Origin: DAOUMF01 sp034408935
GTDB taxonomy: Bacteria; Chloroflexota; Dehalococcoidia; SM23-28-2; RBG-16-64-32
Assembly: GCA_034408935.1 (NCBI GenBank)
Contig: DAOUMV010000014.1
Coordinates: 62,001 to 126,000, forward strand
Direction: 5' to 3'
Length of the DNA stretch: 64,000 nt
Shown here: in pieces, positions 34,983 to 43,182 of the stretch
How positions within the stretch are numbered: the first letter of the stretch is position 1
How the letters are laid out: each line of letters begins with the position of its first letter
The notes under the pieces: generated by a model
What the model was told of the DNA's origin: nothing
The model's input: only the letters and a program-made list of their open reading frames with translations
The model's database searches: none
Translations under genes and position numbers: made by a program

Positions 34983-35992
34983 CACTTCGCTCCCACCTTC
35001 TGCTTGCGGCGCTCCTCCCGCAACTGCTCGAACAGCTCCCGCTCCCGATCCGTCAGCTTCTCAGGCAGGAGCACGCTCATCCTGGCGTAGAGGTCGCCCT
35101 TGCCCTTCCCCTTGCCCTCCAGGCGGGGCATGCCCAGCCCGGAGAGGCGGAACCGGCGGCCGTTCTGGGTCAGGGCCGGTATCTTGAGAGCGACTCGGCT
35201 GCCGGATAGCGTTGGCACCTCCACCTCACCGCCCAGCACCGCGTCCTCCAGAGGCACGCCGACCTCGGTGGTCAGGTCATCGCCCTTGCGCTCGAACCTC
35301 GAGTGAGGGCGCACCCTGACCACGACGTAGAGGTCGCCGCGGGGCCCGCCGCCGGCTCCGGGCCGGCCTTCGCCGGCGATGCGCACGCGAGAGCCGTTGC
35401 GGACGCCAGGCGGTATCTTCACCTCCAGCCGCTTGGGCTGCAGGAGGGCACCGGCGCCCTGGCAGGCGTGGCAGACAGCGCCCGCGATCTGGCCGCTGCC
35501 CCCGCACGTGCTGCAGGCCTCCTCCACCTGCAAGCCGATACGACGGGTGGCGCCGTGGAAGGCCTCCTCCAGTGTGACCTCGGTGGCATACTCCACGTTC
35601 TGGCCACGGGTGGGCCCGCGACGGCCGAAGAACGACTCGAAGATGTTCTCGAAGGGGCCGCCGCGGCCACGGGTGGCGCGGCCGAACAGGTCCCCCAGGT
35701 CGAAGGTCTGGCCGAACCAGGCGCCTTGAGCGCCGCCGGCTTGACGCGCCCGCTCGAAAGCCTCTGCCTGCTCCCACTGCTCACCGTAGCGGTCGTACTT
35801 CCTGCGCTTCTCGGCGTCGGAGAGCACCTCGTAGGCGCGGTTGATCTGCTTGAACCGCGCCTCGGCCTGCTCATCGCCGGGGTTTACGTCCGGGTGGTGC
35901 TTGCGGGCGAGCCGACGATAGGCCTGCCGGATCTGCTTCTCGGAGGCGTTGCGGGAGACGCCCAGTATATCGTAGAAACTCTTGCCAGCCAC
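34982..35992 (-). CDS. dnaJ: DnaJ-family chaperone with half-size zinc finger
   Basis: A GTG start opens 336 residues: J domain (SFYDILGVSRNA..., HPD motif in ARKHHPDVNPG), a Gly/Phe region, then only two CxxCxGxG motifs (CSTCGGSG and CHACQGAG) instead of four, and the C-terminal client-binding domain. DnaJ stimulates the DnaK ATPase and delivers clients; the short finger may change client binding. The promoter has TTGACA-17-TACAAT and the -10 ends six bases before the GTG, so transcription begins at or next to the start codon (leaderless). It is the first gene of dnaJ-hspR-methyltransferase. Confidence 0.92.
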   Translation of the reverse strand: MAGKSFYDILGVSRNASEKQIRQAYRRLARKHHPDVNPGDEQAEARFKQINRAYEVLSDAEKRRKYDRYGEQWEQAEAFERARQAGGAQGAWFGQTFDLGDLFGRATRGRGGPFENIFESFFGRRGPTRGQNVEYATEVTLEEAFHGATRRIGLQVEEACSTCGGSGQIAGAVCHACQGAGALLQPKRLEVKIPPGVRNGSRVRIAGEGRPGAGGGPRGDLYVVVRVRPHSRFERKGDDLTTEVGVPLEDAVLGGEVEVPTLSGSRVALKIPALTQNGRRFRLSGLGMPRLEGKGKGKGDLYARMSVLLPEKLTDRERELFEQLREERRKQKVGAK

Positions 35993-35998
35993 GGTTAA

Positions 35999-36027
35999 AT
36001 TGTAGAGGGGGCGGCGTCAGATGTCAA
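35999..36027 (-). promoter_or_regulatory. dnaJ operon promoter (leaderless)
   Basis: TTGACA (36027-36022) and TACAAT (36004-35999) are exactly 17 bases apart on the minus strand. The predicted start of transcription falls on the first base of the GTG start codon at 35992. Confidence 0.8.
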
Positions 36028-36043
36028 CCTCTGGCAAAAGATT

Positions 36044-36064
36044 GTTGATAAGGTCTTTATCAAG
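36044..36064. promoter_or_regulatory. HAIR-like HspR operator between dnaJ and hsp20
   Basis: The minus strand reads CTTGA-N11-TCAAC. The HAIR element recognised by HspR is CTTGAGT-N7-ACTCAAG, whose core is CTTGA-N11-TCAAG, so 9 of 10 core bases match with the right spacing; the inner two bases of each half differ. It lies five bases from the hsp20 -35 and 16 bases from the dnaJ -35, where it could act on both. Confidence 0.55.
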
Positions 36065-36068
36065 ACTC

Positions 36069-36097
36069 TTGACAGACACTACATCGCTTGTTAACAT
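36069..36097 (+). promoter_or_regulatory. hsp20 promoter
   Basis: TTGACA (36069-36074) and TAACAT (36092-36097) are 17 bases apart. The leader is about 40 bases and ends with GAGGAGGT before the hsp20 ATG. Confidence 0.7.
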
Positions 36098-36142
36098 GAG
36101 GGTGCAAATAACTGGTGGGAGCCCCACGAGAGGAGGTACGAA

Positions 36143-36580
36143 ATGAGAGCACTGGTTCGATGGGACCCCTTCCGCGAGATGTCCGCCATGCGCCGCGTCA
36201 TGGGCCGGGTGTTCGATGAGACCTGGACACCCACCATCTGGCACGAGCGCGCGCGCCCTATCCCCGTCGATCTGTACGAGACCGACGAGTCGGTAGTGGC
36301 CAAGGCGGCCCTCCCCGGTGTCGACCCCGAGGACGTCGATATCTCCGTCAACGACGACCTTCTCACGATCAAGGGCGAGACCAAGCACGAGGAGAAGGAG
36401 GAGCGCGAGCACTTCCTGCGCCGCGAACTTAGGTACGGCGCCTTCGGCCGCACTCTCCCCCTTCCCGCCACCGTCGACACCGAAAAGGCGACGGCTGAGT
36501 ACGAGGGCGGCGTCCTCACCATCACTCTGCCCAAGGTCGAGGGCAGCCGCACCAAGACGATCAAGATCAGCTCCAAGTAG
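36143..36580 (+). CDS. Small heat-shock protein Hsp20 (alpha-crystallin domain)
   Basis: This 145-residue protein has an N-terminal WDPFREM start, an alpha-crystallin domain (PVDLYETDESVVAKAALPGVDPEDVDISVNDD...) with GGVLTITLPK near the end, and a C-terminal IKIS extension (I-x-I motif) for oligomerisation. Small heat-shock proteins hold unfolded proteins without ATP. GAGGAGGT precedes the ATG by five bases. It is divergent from dnaJ and shares the HAIR-like site. A strong terminator follows. Confidence 0.95.
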   Translation: MRALVRWDPFREMSAMRRVMGRVFDETWTPTIWHERARPIPVDLYETDESVVAKAALPGVDPEDVDISVNDDLLTIKGETKHEEKEEREHFLRRELRYGAFGRTLPLPATVDTEKATAEYEGGVLTITLPKVEGSRTKTIKISSK

Positions 36581-36623
36581 GCGATAGCAGACACGGAGGA
36601 TGGGTCCTCCCACCGAAGACGGG

Positions 36624-36646
36624 AGCCGGGCCCGACGGGCCCGGCT
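36624..36646 (+). terminator. Intrinsic terminator after hsp20
   Basis: AGCCGGGCCC (36624-36633) and GGGCCCGGCT (36637-36646) form a 10-base perfect stem with a GAC loop, followed by CTTCCCTTTCC. It also stands at the 3' end of the convergent GH15 gene and may serve both. Confidence 0.75.
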
Positions 36647-36672
36647 CTTCCCTTTCCCCGTTGCGTCCGCGT

Positions 36673-38493
36673 CTAAGCGGCGACGATCTTGCCCAGCTCC
36701 ACCTGGTTCAGCGCCCGGTCCAGGTTTCGCGCCGTGTGGATCAGGGCGATGTGGGTGAACGCCTGCGGGTAGTTGCCCAGCAACTCCCCCGTGCCCGGCT
36801 CCACCATCTCCGAATACAGGCCCACGCGGTTGCCCAGGCCCACCACCCGCTCGAATATCGCCCGCGCCTCATCCACGCGGCCGCCGGTGATCATGGCACC
36901 CGCCAGCCACAGGCTGCACATGGTGAACGCCCCTTCATCGCCGCCGACACCGTCATCTGTCTGCGAGGGCAGATAGCGGTAGACGAGTCCGTCCCGGACC
37001 AGCTCCTTCTGCACCCCCTCGATGGTGGCCGCCATACGCGGATCATCCGCGGGCAGGAAGCCGACCATAGGCATGAACAGAGTGCTGGCGTCCAGGTTCT
37101 TCGCCCCGTAGGCCTGCACGAAGCAGCGGCGCTTCTCATTCCAGCTCTTCTCCAGGAGGTCCGCCTTGATGGCCTCACGGGCGCGGCGCCAGCCGTCGAA
37201 ATCGACCGGCTTCTTGAGCGCCCGCGCCAGGCGTAGGCCGCGGTCCACAGCCACCCAGGCCATGAGCTTGGAGTAGGTGAAGTGCCTGGGCTCCGAGCGG
37301 ATCTCCCATATCCCGTTGTCCGGCTTCTGCCAGTGACGCAGGGCCGATTCGACCAACGCCTCCGCCAGAGCCCAGAGGGTGCCGTCGACGATGCCTCCCG
37401 CCCGGTGGTAGGAGTCGAAGGAGAGGAGCACCTCGCCGTAGACGTCGAGCTGGAACTGGTGGAAGGCGCCGTTGCCCACGCGCACCGGCGCCGAGCCACG
37501 GTAGCCCTCCAGATGGCCGAGCACGTCTTCTCTGATGTCGTGAGTATCCTCACAGCTGATCTCGTAGAGGGAATGGATGTCCTCCCCCTGGCCAAGGTCC
37601 AGGGCCTGAACGGCCAGCCACTCGACAAAGGGGCGGGTGTAGGCGGTGTGGCTGAGGCGGTTGAATATGTCCAGAGTGAAGGCGGCGTCGCGCAGCCAGC
37701 AGAAGCGGTAGTCCCAATTGCGATTGCCGCCGATCTGCTCCGGCAAGGAGGTGGTAACGGCGGCGCAGACGGCCCCGGTGGGCACGTAGAGCAGCAGGTG
37801 CAGGGCCAGCATGGAGCGCCTCACCAGCTCCTTCCACCGGCCGGTGTAGCGCCAATCGTGGGCGACGAACCGCCAGAAGGCCTGGGTCCGGCCCAACCGG
37901 CCGTGGACGTCGTACTCCTCGGGCGGAGGCGGCGAGTCGTCGTTCCAGCGCAGGAGGAACGCCGTCCACTGGCCCTCCCGCAGGGTGAAGCGGGCGCGAG
38001 CGCCGCCCTTCGCGGGCTTCAGGGGCACGCCGGCGGCCAGGCCCAGACAGTCGCCGTTGAGGCGGGCCACCGCCGACCGCTCGGAAACGCTGATGTCCGT
38101 GGGCGAGCGGCCGTAGCCCAGCCGAGGCTTGAACTCCATCTGCATCTGGACGGAACCGCTCTGGCAGCGGACCATCCGCACGAGGTCATGATCGCACTGG
38201 GTGATGTCGTCGCACACCGGCATGAAGTCGGTCAGGGTGGCGACACCGCTATCGGTGCGGAACTCGGCGGCGAGGATGTTGGAGTCGCGCTGATAGGAGT
38301 GCTCGGAGCGAAAGTCGCCCACGGGTCGGATTCGGAAGTAGCCGCCGTCGGCATCATCGACGAGGGCGGCGAAGACGCTGGGGGAGTCGAAGCGAGGGAA
38401 GCAGAGCCAGTCGATGGAGCCGTCGGCGCTAACAAGCGCGGCGGAGTGCATGTCACCGATGACGCCGTATTCGCTTATGGGCCGATACGTCAT
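36673..38493 (-). CDS. Glycoside hydrolase family 15 protein (glucoamylase/trehalase type)
   Basis: This 606-residue protein has the N-terminal trehalase-like domain (ISEYGVIGDMHSAALVSADGSIDWLCFPRFDSPSVFAALVDD) and the GH15 catalytic domain with GNRNWDYRFCWLRDAAFTLD, the active-site acid/base region. Bacterial GH15 enzymes of this size often hydrolyse trehalose or dextrins; no signal peptide is seen, so it is probably cytoplasmic. No other carbohydrate gene is adjacent. There is no clear ribosome site before the ATG at 38493. Confidence 0.9.
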   Translation of the reverse strand: MTYRPISEYGVIGDMHSAALVSADGSIDWLCFPRFDSPSVFAALVDDADGGYFRIRPVGDFRSEHSYQRDSNILAAEFRTDSGVATLTDFMPVCDDITQCDHDLVRMVRCQSGSVQMQMEFKPRLGYGRSPTDISVSERSAVARLNGDCLGLAAGVPLKPAKGGARARFTLREGQWTAFLLRWNDDSPPPPEEYDVHGRLGRTQAFWRFVAHDWRYTGRWKELVRRSMLALHLLLYVPTGAVCAAVTTSLPEQIGGNRNWDYRFCWLRDAAFTLDIFNRLSHTAYTRPFVEWLAVQALDLGQGEDIHSLYEISCEDTHDIREDVLGHLEGYRGSAPVRVGNGAFHQFQLDVYGEVLLSFDSYHRAGGIVDGTLWALAEALVESALRHWQKPDNGIWEIRSEPRHFTYSKLMAWVAVDRGLRLARALKKPVDFDGWRRAREAIKADLLEKSWNEKRRCFVQAYGAKNLDASTLFMPMVGFLPADDPRMAATIEGVQKELVRDGLVYRYLPSQTDDGVGGDEGAFTMCSLWLAGAMITGGRVDEARAIFERVVGLGNRVGLYSEMVEPGTGELLGNYPQAFTHIALIHTARNLDRALNQVELGKIVAA

Positions 38494-38651
38494 GCCAAAC
38501 CCCCGCTGGGGCCCACTTTCCTACAGACTAATATAGAGAACGCAGGCCATGACTGGAAGTTATGCCCGATGGGAACTTAGTAAGTCGTAAGGTTAGTCCG
38601 GAAATTTGCTACCGGTGAGGGGGGCAGGCGGGCATGCACTCTCGCGTTCGA

Positions 38652-39113
38652 TCAAGGGGGTTTGCGTATCTGGCGATCGATTGAGGGGGCGGGGCCAGGT
38701 TCAGGGTTTGATTGACCGGGGGTGAAGATTTTCGGTTGGGGTTGGTCGGCGTATCCGGCGTCGGGGGTGTGGGAGTCGATTTCGTTGATTGTGCGACGTT
38801 CGTCGATAGGGGATTGAGCGTTCAATCGAGCGTTTCGTATCTGGTGGGCGCGCTGGACGAGGCGCTGGAGGAGGAGGTTGGCGACGTCTTCGGCGCGGCG
38901 CTGCTTGAGGCGGTGACGGCGGGCGAGGGCGAGCAGAGCATCGCGAGCCTGGGGGATGGAGACGAGGAGGGCGCCGAGTTCAGAGAATTGTGCCGACCGC
39001 CGGCCGTGCTTGAGGGCGTTGAGGTTGCCCTTGGGGGCACCAGCGCCGGGGCGACGGCCGCCCCGCTTCTTGGGGACGGACGGGTTTTCTTCGGAGCCGG
39101 TAGGGACAGGCAT
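38652..39113 (-). CDS. Small basic protein of the GGRRPGAGAPKGNLNA type
   Basis: This 153-residue protein begins MPVPTGSEENPSVPKKRGGRRPGAGAPKGNLNALKHG, a sequence type often seen in phage and mobile-element small proteins. The middle is helical and basic (RHRLKQRRAEDVANLLLQRLVQRAHQ). A strong GGAGGAGGT precedes the ATG by five bases. The last third is low-complexity Pro-rich, and its DNA holds several similar TCGATNNA-GGGGG units. It lies between GH15 and the three-gene island and may mark a mobile boundary (inference). Confidence 0.6.
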   Translation of the reverse strand: MPVPTGSEENPSVPKKRGGRRPGAGAPKGNLNALKHGRRSAQFSELGALLVSIPQARDALLALARRHRLKQRRAEDVANLLLQRLVQRAHQIRNARLNAQSPIDERRTINEIDSHTPDAGYADQPQPKIFTPGQSNPEPGPAPSIDRQIRKPP

Positions 39114-39198
39114 GGGGTACCTCCTCCAGGGTGAGGGTAGGGGTTAGCGGTGAGAGGTCAAAGGGGGAAGAGACAGCTTGGGACCGTGGGAAGAGGGG

Positions 39199-39864
39199 TT
39201 AACTGGGGCGGGTCCACACCGTTTGCGTGGGCCGACCTCCGACCCAGATGACGGCGGAAAGGGCGGCGTCAGTGAGCGGGACGATCCCGCGCTTGACTAA
39301 CACCTCAGCGACGGCAGCTGCCTTGCCGCAACGGCGGATGCGTTCGGCGAGCGGGTAATGTGCCAAGGTCTGGAATGTGTGGCGGCCGCGCTGACAAGCA
39401 AAGGGACGGGTGGCACCGGAGTTCAGGCGAGAGAGAAGGATTCGCCGTCTGTGGGACTGAATGACCTCATCTGTAGCTAAAGTAACGACGAGTTGGGGAA
39501 GACGCCTGTAAGCGGCCGCCTCCAACATGGTGTGCATTCTGGCTTCCGTGGGCCAAAGGAAGACGTGGCGGTTTAGCAGCCGGTACCATTGGCCGACGGT
39601 CATGTCTACAAGCGCTGAAGCGAGGCTCTTCTCGACCAACGGTTTTTGGTCGCGAATAGTGGCGGTCCCATGCAGGGGATGGGTGATGACGACTGAGTCC
39701 GGGCGGCGCTGCCGTTCAAGCGCAGAGCGGAGCTTGCCTTTCACCTCGAATAGGTCGAGCAGGGCGGTGGTGCTGAGCAGACCGTGGCGTCGAAGACCGG
39801 GCCAAGCGTCCGCATGGGCAATGTGAAAGAGATGCGGATAGGTTTGCGCCAAAAGGTGAGTCAC
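39199..39864 (-). CDS. DUF7002-like protein, possible ADP-ribosyltransferase fold
   Basis: A GTG start two bases after the kinase-PurA stop opens 221 residues. The first part, HLFHIAHADAWPGLRRHGLLS followed by TALLDLF, matches the DUF7002 family pattern and resembles the first strand and helix of ADP-ribosyltransferase-like enzymes such as DarT (LFHxTxxxxxPxIxxHGLLS). A late NSGATRPFACQRGRHTFQTLAHYP is also typical of DUF7002. The fold and activity are inferred, not shown. It is the last gene of the island operon. Paired with a macrodomain protein in the same operon, an ADP-ribosylation role is plausible. Confidence 0.6.
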   Translation of the reverse strand: MTHLLAQTYPHLFHIAHADAWPGLRRHGLLSTTALLDLFEVKGKLRSALERQRRPDSVVITHPLHGTATIRDQKPLVEKSLASALVDMTVGQWYRLLNRHVFLWPTEARMHTMLEAAAYRRLPQLVVTLATDEVIQSHRRRILLSRLNSGATRPFACQRGRHTFQTLAHYPLAERIRRCGKAAAVAEVLVKRGIVPLTDAALSAVIWVGGRPTQTVWTRPS

Positions 39865-39866
39865 CG

Positions 39867-41480
39867 CTACCAGTTCCGCCGGTCAATGACACTGCGCGAG
39901 TGGAAGCGGGTGGACAAGAGATTCACGGGTGCCTGAGCGACTGCCTCGACTTCCTCCACAAAGCGAATGGTCTCCGGGGTCAATTGATCGAACCGCCGGG
40001 CGTCCGCGTTCCTCTTGTCAATGTAGTCCACGAAAGTAAGCGCAATGTCGGTTGGTGCGTTCAGCTGCGCTGAGCGAGAGAGCTGCGCCCAATCGAATTC
40101 TGCGACACGCCGCTGCCTCTTGGTCGTAGAAGTCTTCTCCTTGCGCATCAATCGGCGCTTGTCCAGACCAGAACGTTCCGCAACTGTTGTCCAGGATATC
40201 TCCTGAGACATCGGGCCGGATGTTGAACCGCGAGGATTCTGCACGCGGATGGGATACGTCCGGCATGTCATAACCACCCTCCTTACGCGGGCGGGAGCGA
40301 TGCCAGCCTCCGCTAGACAGCCCGCAACTGTAGTATCGCGGGATGTCACGTAAGGGTATGATCCGTGGAATAGACTAAGGCCCGTCCCTTGCGTGCCCTC
40401 AAGAAGGACCGCATCACCGCGAATGTATGCGTCCTCCAACACTTCGCCCGTCTCGCGGAGGAAAGGTTCCAGGTCGGGGAAGTGTGTGGCGAGCCTGACC
40501 GTGCCCACGGTACGGCCGTTGATCCTCCTGGCAGCGGCCGCACCGACGCCCTGGGCTGTCGATCCAATGGACTTCTTCAACTCGTCCTCTTGTAGGATGT
40601 CTTGGTCGCTGATGATCATGGCCTGAGGATCAATTGCGAGTCGCTGATACTCGACGCCGCACTCAGCTATCTCCTCAAGAAGATCGGGTATCCGGAGGGT
40701 GGCGCCAGGGCCGATGACAAGTTGGGCAGACGGGCTGCTTCGCGTGCCGGAAGGAAGTTGGTGGTGTATGTATTCTTGGTCGGACCAGTCCATCACCGTG
40801 TGGCCGGCGTTCGGCCCGCCAACACGAACGAGGACGGCGTATTCCCTTGCGAGGTAGTACGCGATGTTTCCTTTGCCTTCGCTTCCATACTGACCACCAA
40901 CGAGCACGTCCACCAGCTGAGAACCGGCGGGGCGATAGAGACCCAACCGGGCTGCAGCCCTGACCAAGACGTCGGAAGGTGTCGAACGGGCGGTATCGAT
41001 AACGACGTCCGCTGTGAGCTCGAGATCGCCGACAGCAGCCTCAGTGGGGTCAGCGCGAACTTGAGCGTAGGACGCGAGTTCGCCAGCGGTTTCCTGTGAT
41101 CTCTCGGAGTATCTGCGCTCCAGTTCATCGGGAGGTGCGGTCAGGTGAAGATGAACGACCTTTGCGCCGTAGGCGCGATAGAGCGCCTCGACCTGCTCTT
41201 GGATGCGAACCGCGTCAACGACGATGAGGGACTCCTCGGGTTCCTGGCGGATGTCGCGCTCGAGTTGGTCAGCGACCCAGCGGCCGCCAGTCCTGCGGTC
41301 GAGTTGAGCGCCGGCAGCTTGGAGTTGGCGTCTGGCAATGTGATCCGGCGCGTCGATGATCTTACGCAGAAGCTCTCGGGTGCGCACGCGTTGATAGCCG
41401 AAACGGGCGACGAGGCTCTCCGCGAGGGTAGATTTCCCCGCGGTGACAGGACCCGATAGCGCGACGATCTGTTTCACCAT
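39867..41480 (-). CDS. Nucleotide-kinase-adenylosuccinate-synthetase fusion (PurZ-like active site)
   Basis: Of 537 residues, 1-180 are a P-loop nucleotide kinase related to dNMP or dephospho-CoA kinases (SGPVTAGKSTLAESL, VVDAVRIQEQVEALY). Residues 188-520 are a PurA/adenylosuccinate synthetase domain (GGQYGSEGKGNIAYYL, VGGPNAGHTV, LEGTQGTGLSLFHGSYPYVTS, KTSTTKRQRRV). PurA makes adenylosuccinate from IMP, Asp and GTP. The PurA catalytic Asp (QWGDEGKG) is Ser here (Ser200), as reported for phage PurZ, which makes succino-2-amino-dAMP from dGMP. Its substrate is therefore probably not IMP. The stop and next start are two bases apart. No ribosome site is visible before the ATG. Confidence 0.8.
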   Translation of the reverse strand: MVKQIVALSGPVTAGKSTLAESLVARFGYQRVRTRELLRKIIDAPDHIARRQLQAAGAQLDRRTGGRWVADQLERDIRQEPEESLIVVDAVRIQEQVEALYRAYGAKVVHLHLTAPPDELERRYSERSQETAGELASYAQVRADPTEAAVGDLELTADVVIDTARSTPSDVLVRAAARLGLYRPAGSQLVDVLVGGQYGSEGKGNIAYYLAREYAVLVRVGGPNAGHTVMDWSDQEYIHHQLPSGTRSSPSAQLVIGPGATLRIPDLLEEIAECGVEYQRLAIDPQAMIISDQDILQEDELKKSIGSTAQGVGAAAARRINGRTVGTVRLATHFPDLEPFLRETGEVLEDAYIRGDAVLLEGTQGTGLSLFHGSYPYVTSRDTTVAGCLAEAGIAPARVRRVVMTCRTYPIRVQNPRGSTSGPMSQEISWTTVAERSGLDKRRLMRKEKTSTTKRQRRVAEFDWAQLSRSAQLNAPTDIALTFVDYIDKRNADARRFDQLTPETIRFVEEVEAVAQAPVNLLSTRFHSRSVIDRRNW

Positions 41481-41499
41481 CGGTGAGAGGAGTGAGCGA

Positions 41500-42885
41500 C
41501 TAGTCTATAAGGGTGAAGGACATCTGTGACGGTTCACCACCTTCTGAGGCGGAGGGCCTTACTTGGCCTGGCAACGCATAAACCGTCACCGGAACACCGG
41601 CTGTGGCGAGGTGCTCGCGGATAAGCTCCTCGATCACTGGCCACTTCCCCCCCGCGTATCCAGTACCGATGAATGGCATATGAACGCTCGCTGACCGTTG
41701 CGTCGCGAACTCTGCCAGGCGCCGAAGACACACATCCAGCGCCTGATACCTTATCAGCGGCCTGGGACCCTGCTTGTAGCCGCGCTGAGCGACCATGTGG
41801 AATGCGTATAGATCATCCGTGAGCCTAGTCGCGCGTGTCTCCCCCAAGCGGAGATTGCGCTTGTCCGAGAGCGCCCAGCGTCGAAACTCTCTTTGGGCTT
41901 CCGGCCAACGCTTGGCCAGCTTAAGTCCGAATCCGGCGCCCCAATTCGGAGTCTTGTCGTTAACGATATGGGCGATCACTCCTGTCCCGGCGATCTGCGG
42001 ACTGGTGGCGTCGCCGACGAGTTGCTCTATATGGCTCGCCACGGCTGGTTCACCCTTGTCCAGCATAAGACCGACTATTCTGGGATACACGGAGCCAGGG
42101 TATGGAGGAACGCCAACGCTTTCGATTAGTAGATTGGGACCGCTAGCCCACCAGCGTTCACGGCCCTTGGCGGTGTAGCCTACGGCGGTGCATTTGGCAA
42201 GTGCCGGTGAATGTAGGACGCGCCCTCTAAGCCGGGGGCGGCGACGCCAGGCTTCCGACCCGAGACAGTAGTCGATGCGGAAGACAGGGGGTTGCTCAAC
42301 TGTTTGCTCGATTCGCGCAGCCGCGAAGGCGGCGCACGACTCATCGGTAAGCTTCAGCACTCTGAGAAGCACGGCCTCCATCGAAACCTGATAGTCGCGG
42401 TGACGGTGGATGAGCGCATCTATCTCTAGTGGCGTCTTCTGCAGTTCGGCGCCACGGCCAATGGGCATGAGGATTTCGGCAGCAGCCAAGTTACACAGTA
42501 CCTCAAGTTGCCAGTGCTCCGGTTCCAGACGCCCAGTACGGGTTCGATGCCTGATTCGTTCCGCCGCATCCGGAAACAGAGTGTGCCCTATTTCGTGGGC
42601 TACCGAGTAGCGAATGCGGTTGCGAGGGCGATCAGGATTGAACTCGATTGTGAACTTCCCAGCTGAGGCTGGGACCAAGCGGGCGTCTGGCACATCCGCC
42701 CTCGCGTCCACCCGGATTCCCCGAAGTTCGGCAAGAGCGACCGGATCAAAGGGTGGGCCTGACCACCCCTCGTCGATAGCGTCGAAAACCACCCTCCGGG
42801 ACTTCTGGACAATCACATCGATGGGGTCCGCGCCGCCGGACAGGCTGACGACGGAGGGATGGGTCCACTGGGTCTCTCCGGACAT
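41500..42885 (-). CDS. ImmA/IrrE-type metallopeptidase fused to a macrodomain
   Basis: This 461-residue protein has an ImmA/IrrE zinc-peptidase domain (about 60-180) with HEIGH at 97-101 and the third ligand Glu in NLAAAEILM. A C-terminal macrodomain (about 290-450) shows the substrate loops AGTGVIAHIVNDKTPNWGAGFG and HMPFIGTGYAGGKW of the Poa1/ALC1-like class that hydrolyses or binds ADP-ribose. ImmA peptidases cleave repressors; macrodomains remove ADP-ribose. There is no obvious DNA-binding domain. It is the first gene of the island operon. The fusion is unusual, and a regulatory or antitoxin role is inferred from domains. Confidence 0.8.
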   Translation of the reverse strand: MSGETQWTHPSVVSLSGGADPIDVIVQKSRRVVFDAIDEGWSGPPFDPVALAELRGIRVDARADVPDARLVPASAGKFTIEFNPDRPRNRIRYSVAHEIGHTLFPDAAERIRHRTRTGRLEPEHWQLEVLCNLAAAEILMPIGRGAELQKTPLEIDALIHRHRDYQVSMEAVLLRVLKLTDESCAAFAAARIEQTVEQPPVFRIDYCLGSEAWRRRPRLRGRVLHSPALAKCTAVGYTAKGRERWWASGPNLLIESVGVPPYPGSVYPRIVGLMLDKGEPAVASHIEQLVGDATSPQIAGTGVIAHIVNDKTPNWGAGFGLKLAKRWPEAQREFRRWALSDKRNLRLGETRATRLTDDLYAFHMVAQRGYKQGPRPLIRYQALDVCLRRLAEFATQRSASVHMPFIGTGYAGGKWPVIEELIREHLATAGVPVTVYALPGQVRPSASEGGEPSQMSFTLID

Positions 42886-43182
42886 CGCTAATATGTTACT
42901 CCCGAGGCGACGCTACTCTCCGGGCACACCAGAAAACGTAGTATGAGCAATTGCCCCCATCCGAGCTCCGCCGCCGTCACCGGGCGAACATCGTACCGCA
43001 CGTCAAGCTGGGGCCTGATCCTTGGTGGCCACCAGCTATTGGTCCACCACGGAAGGCGGCGGAGTCTCATCCGCCCCGATTCTAGCACACCCGGTTCGTT
43101 GGGAGAGCGTTTCCAAAGCATCCTGGAAGGGGAATTCTAGTCGAGTATGACACTCAGGGGGGGCCAGACCCAGGGGGACAAG

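Noticed and set aside
36600..36646. Antisense RNA gene over the hsp20 3' end
   Set aside because: The strong hairpin fits an intrinsic terminator; no promoter for an antisense RNA is visible.
42900..43180. Attachment site or direct repeats bounding the three-gene island
   Set aside because: No convincing direct repeat between 38570-38650 and 42890-43180 was found by eye, and there is no integrase.
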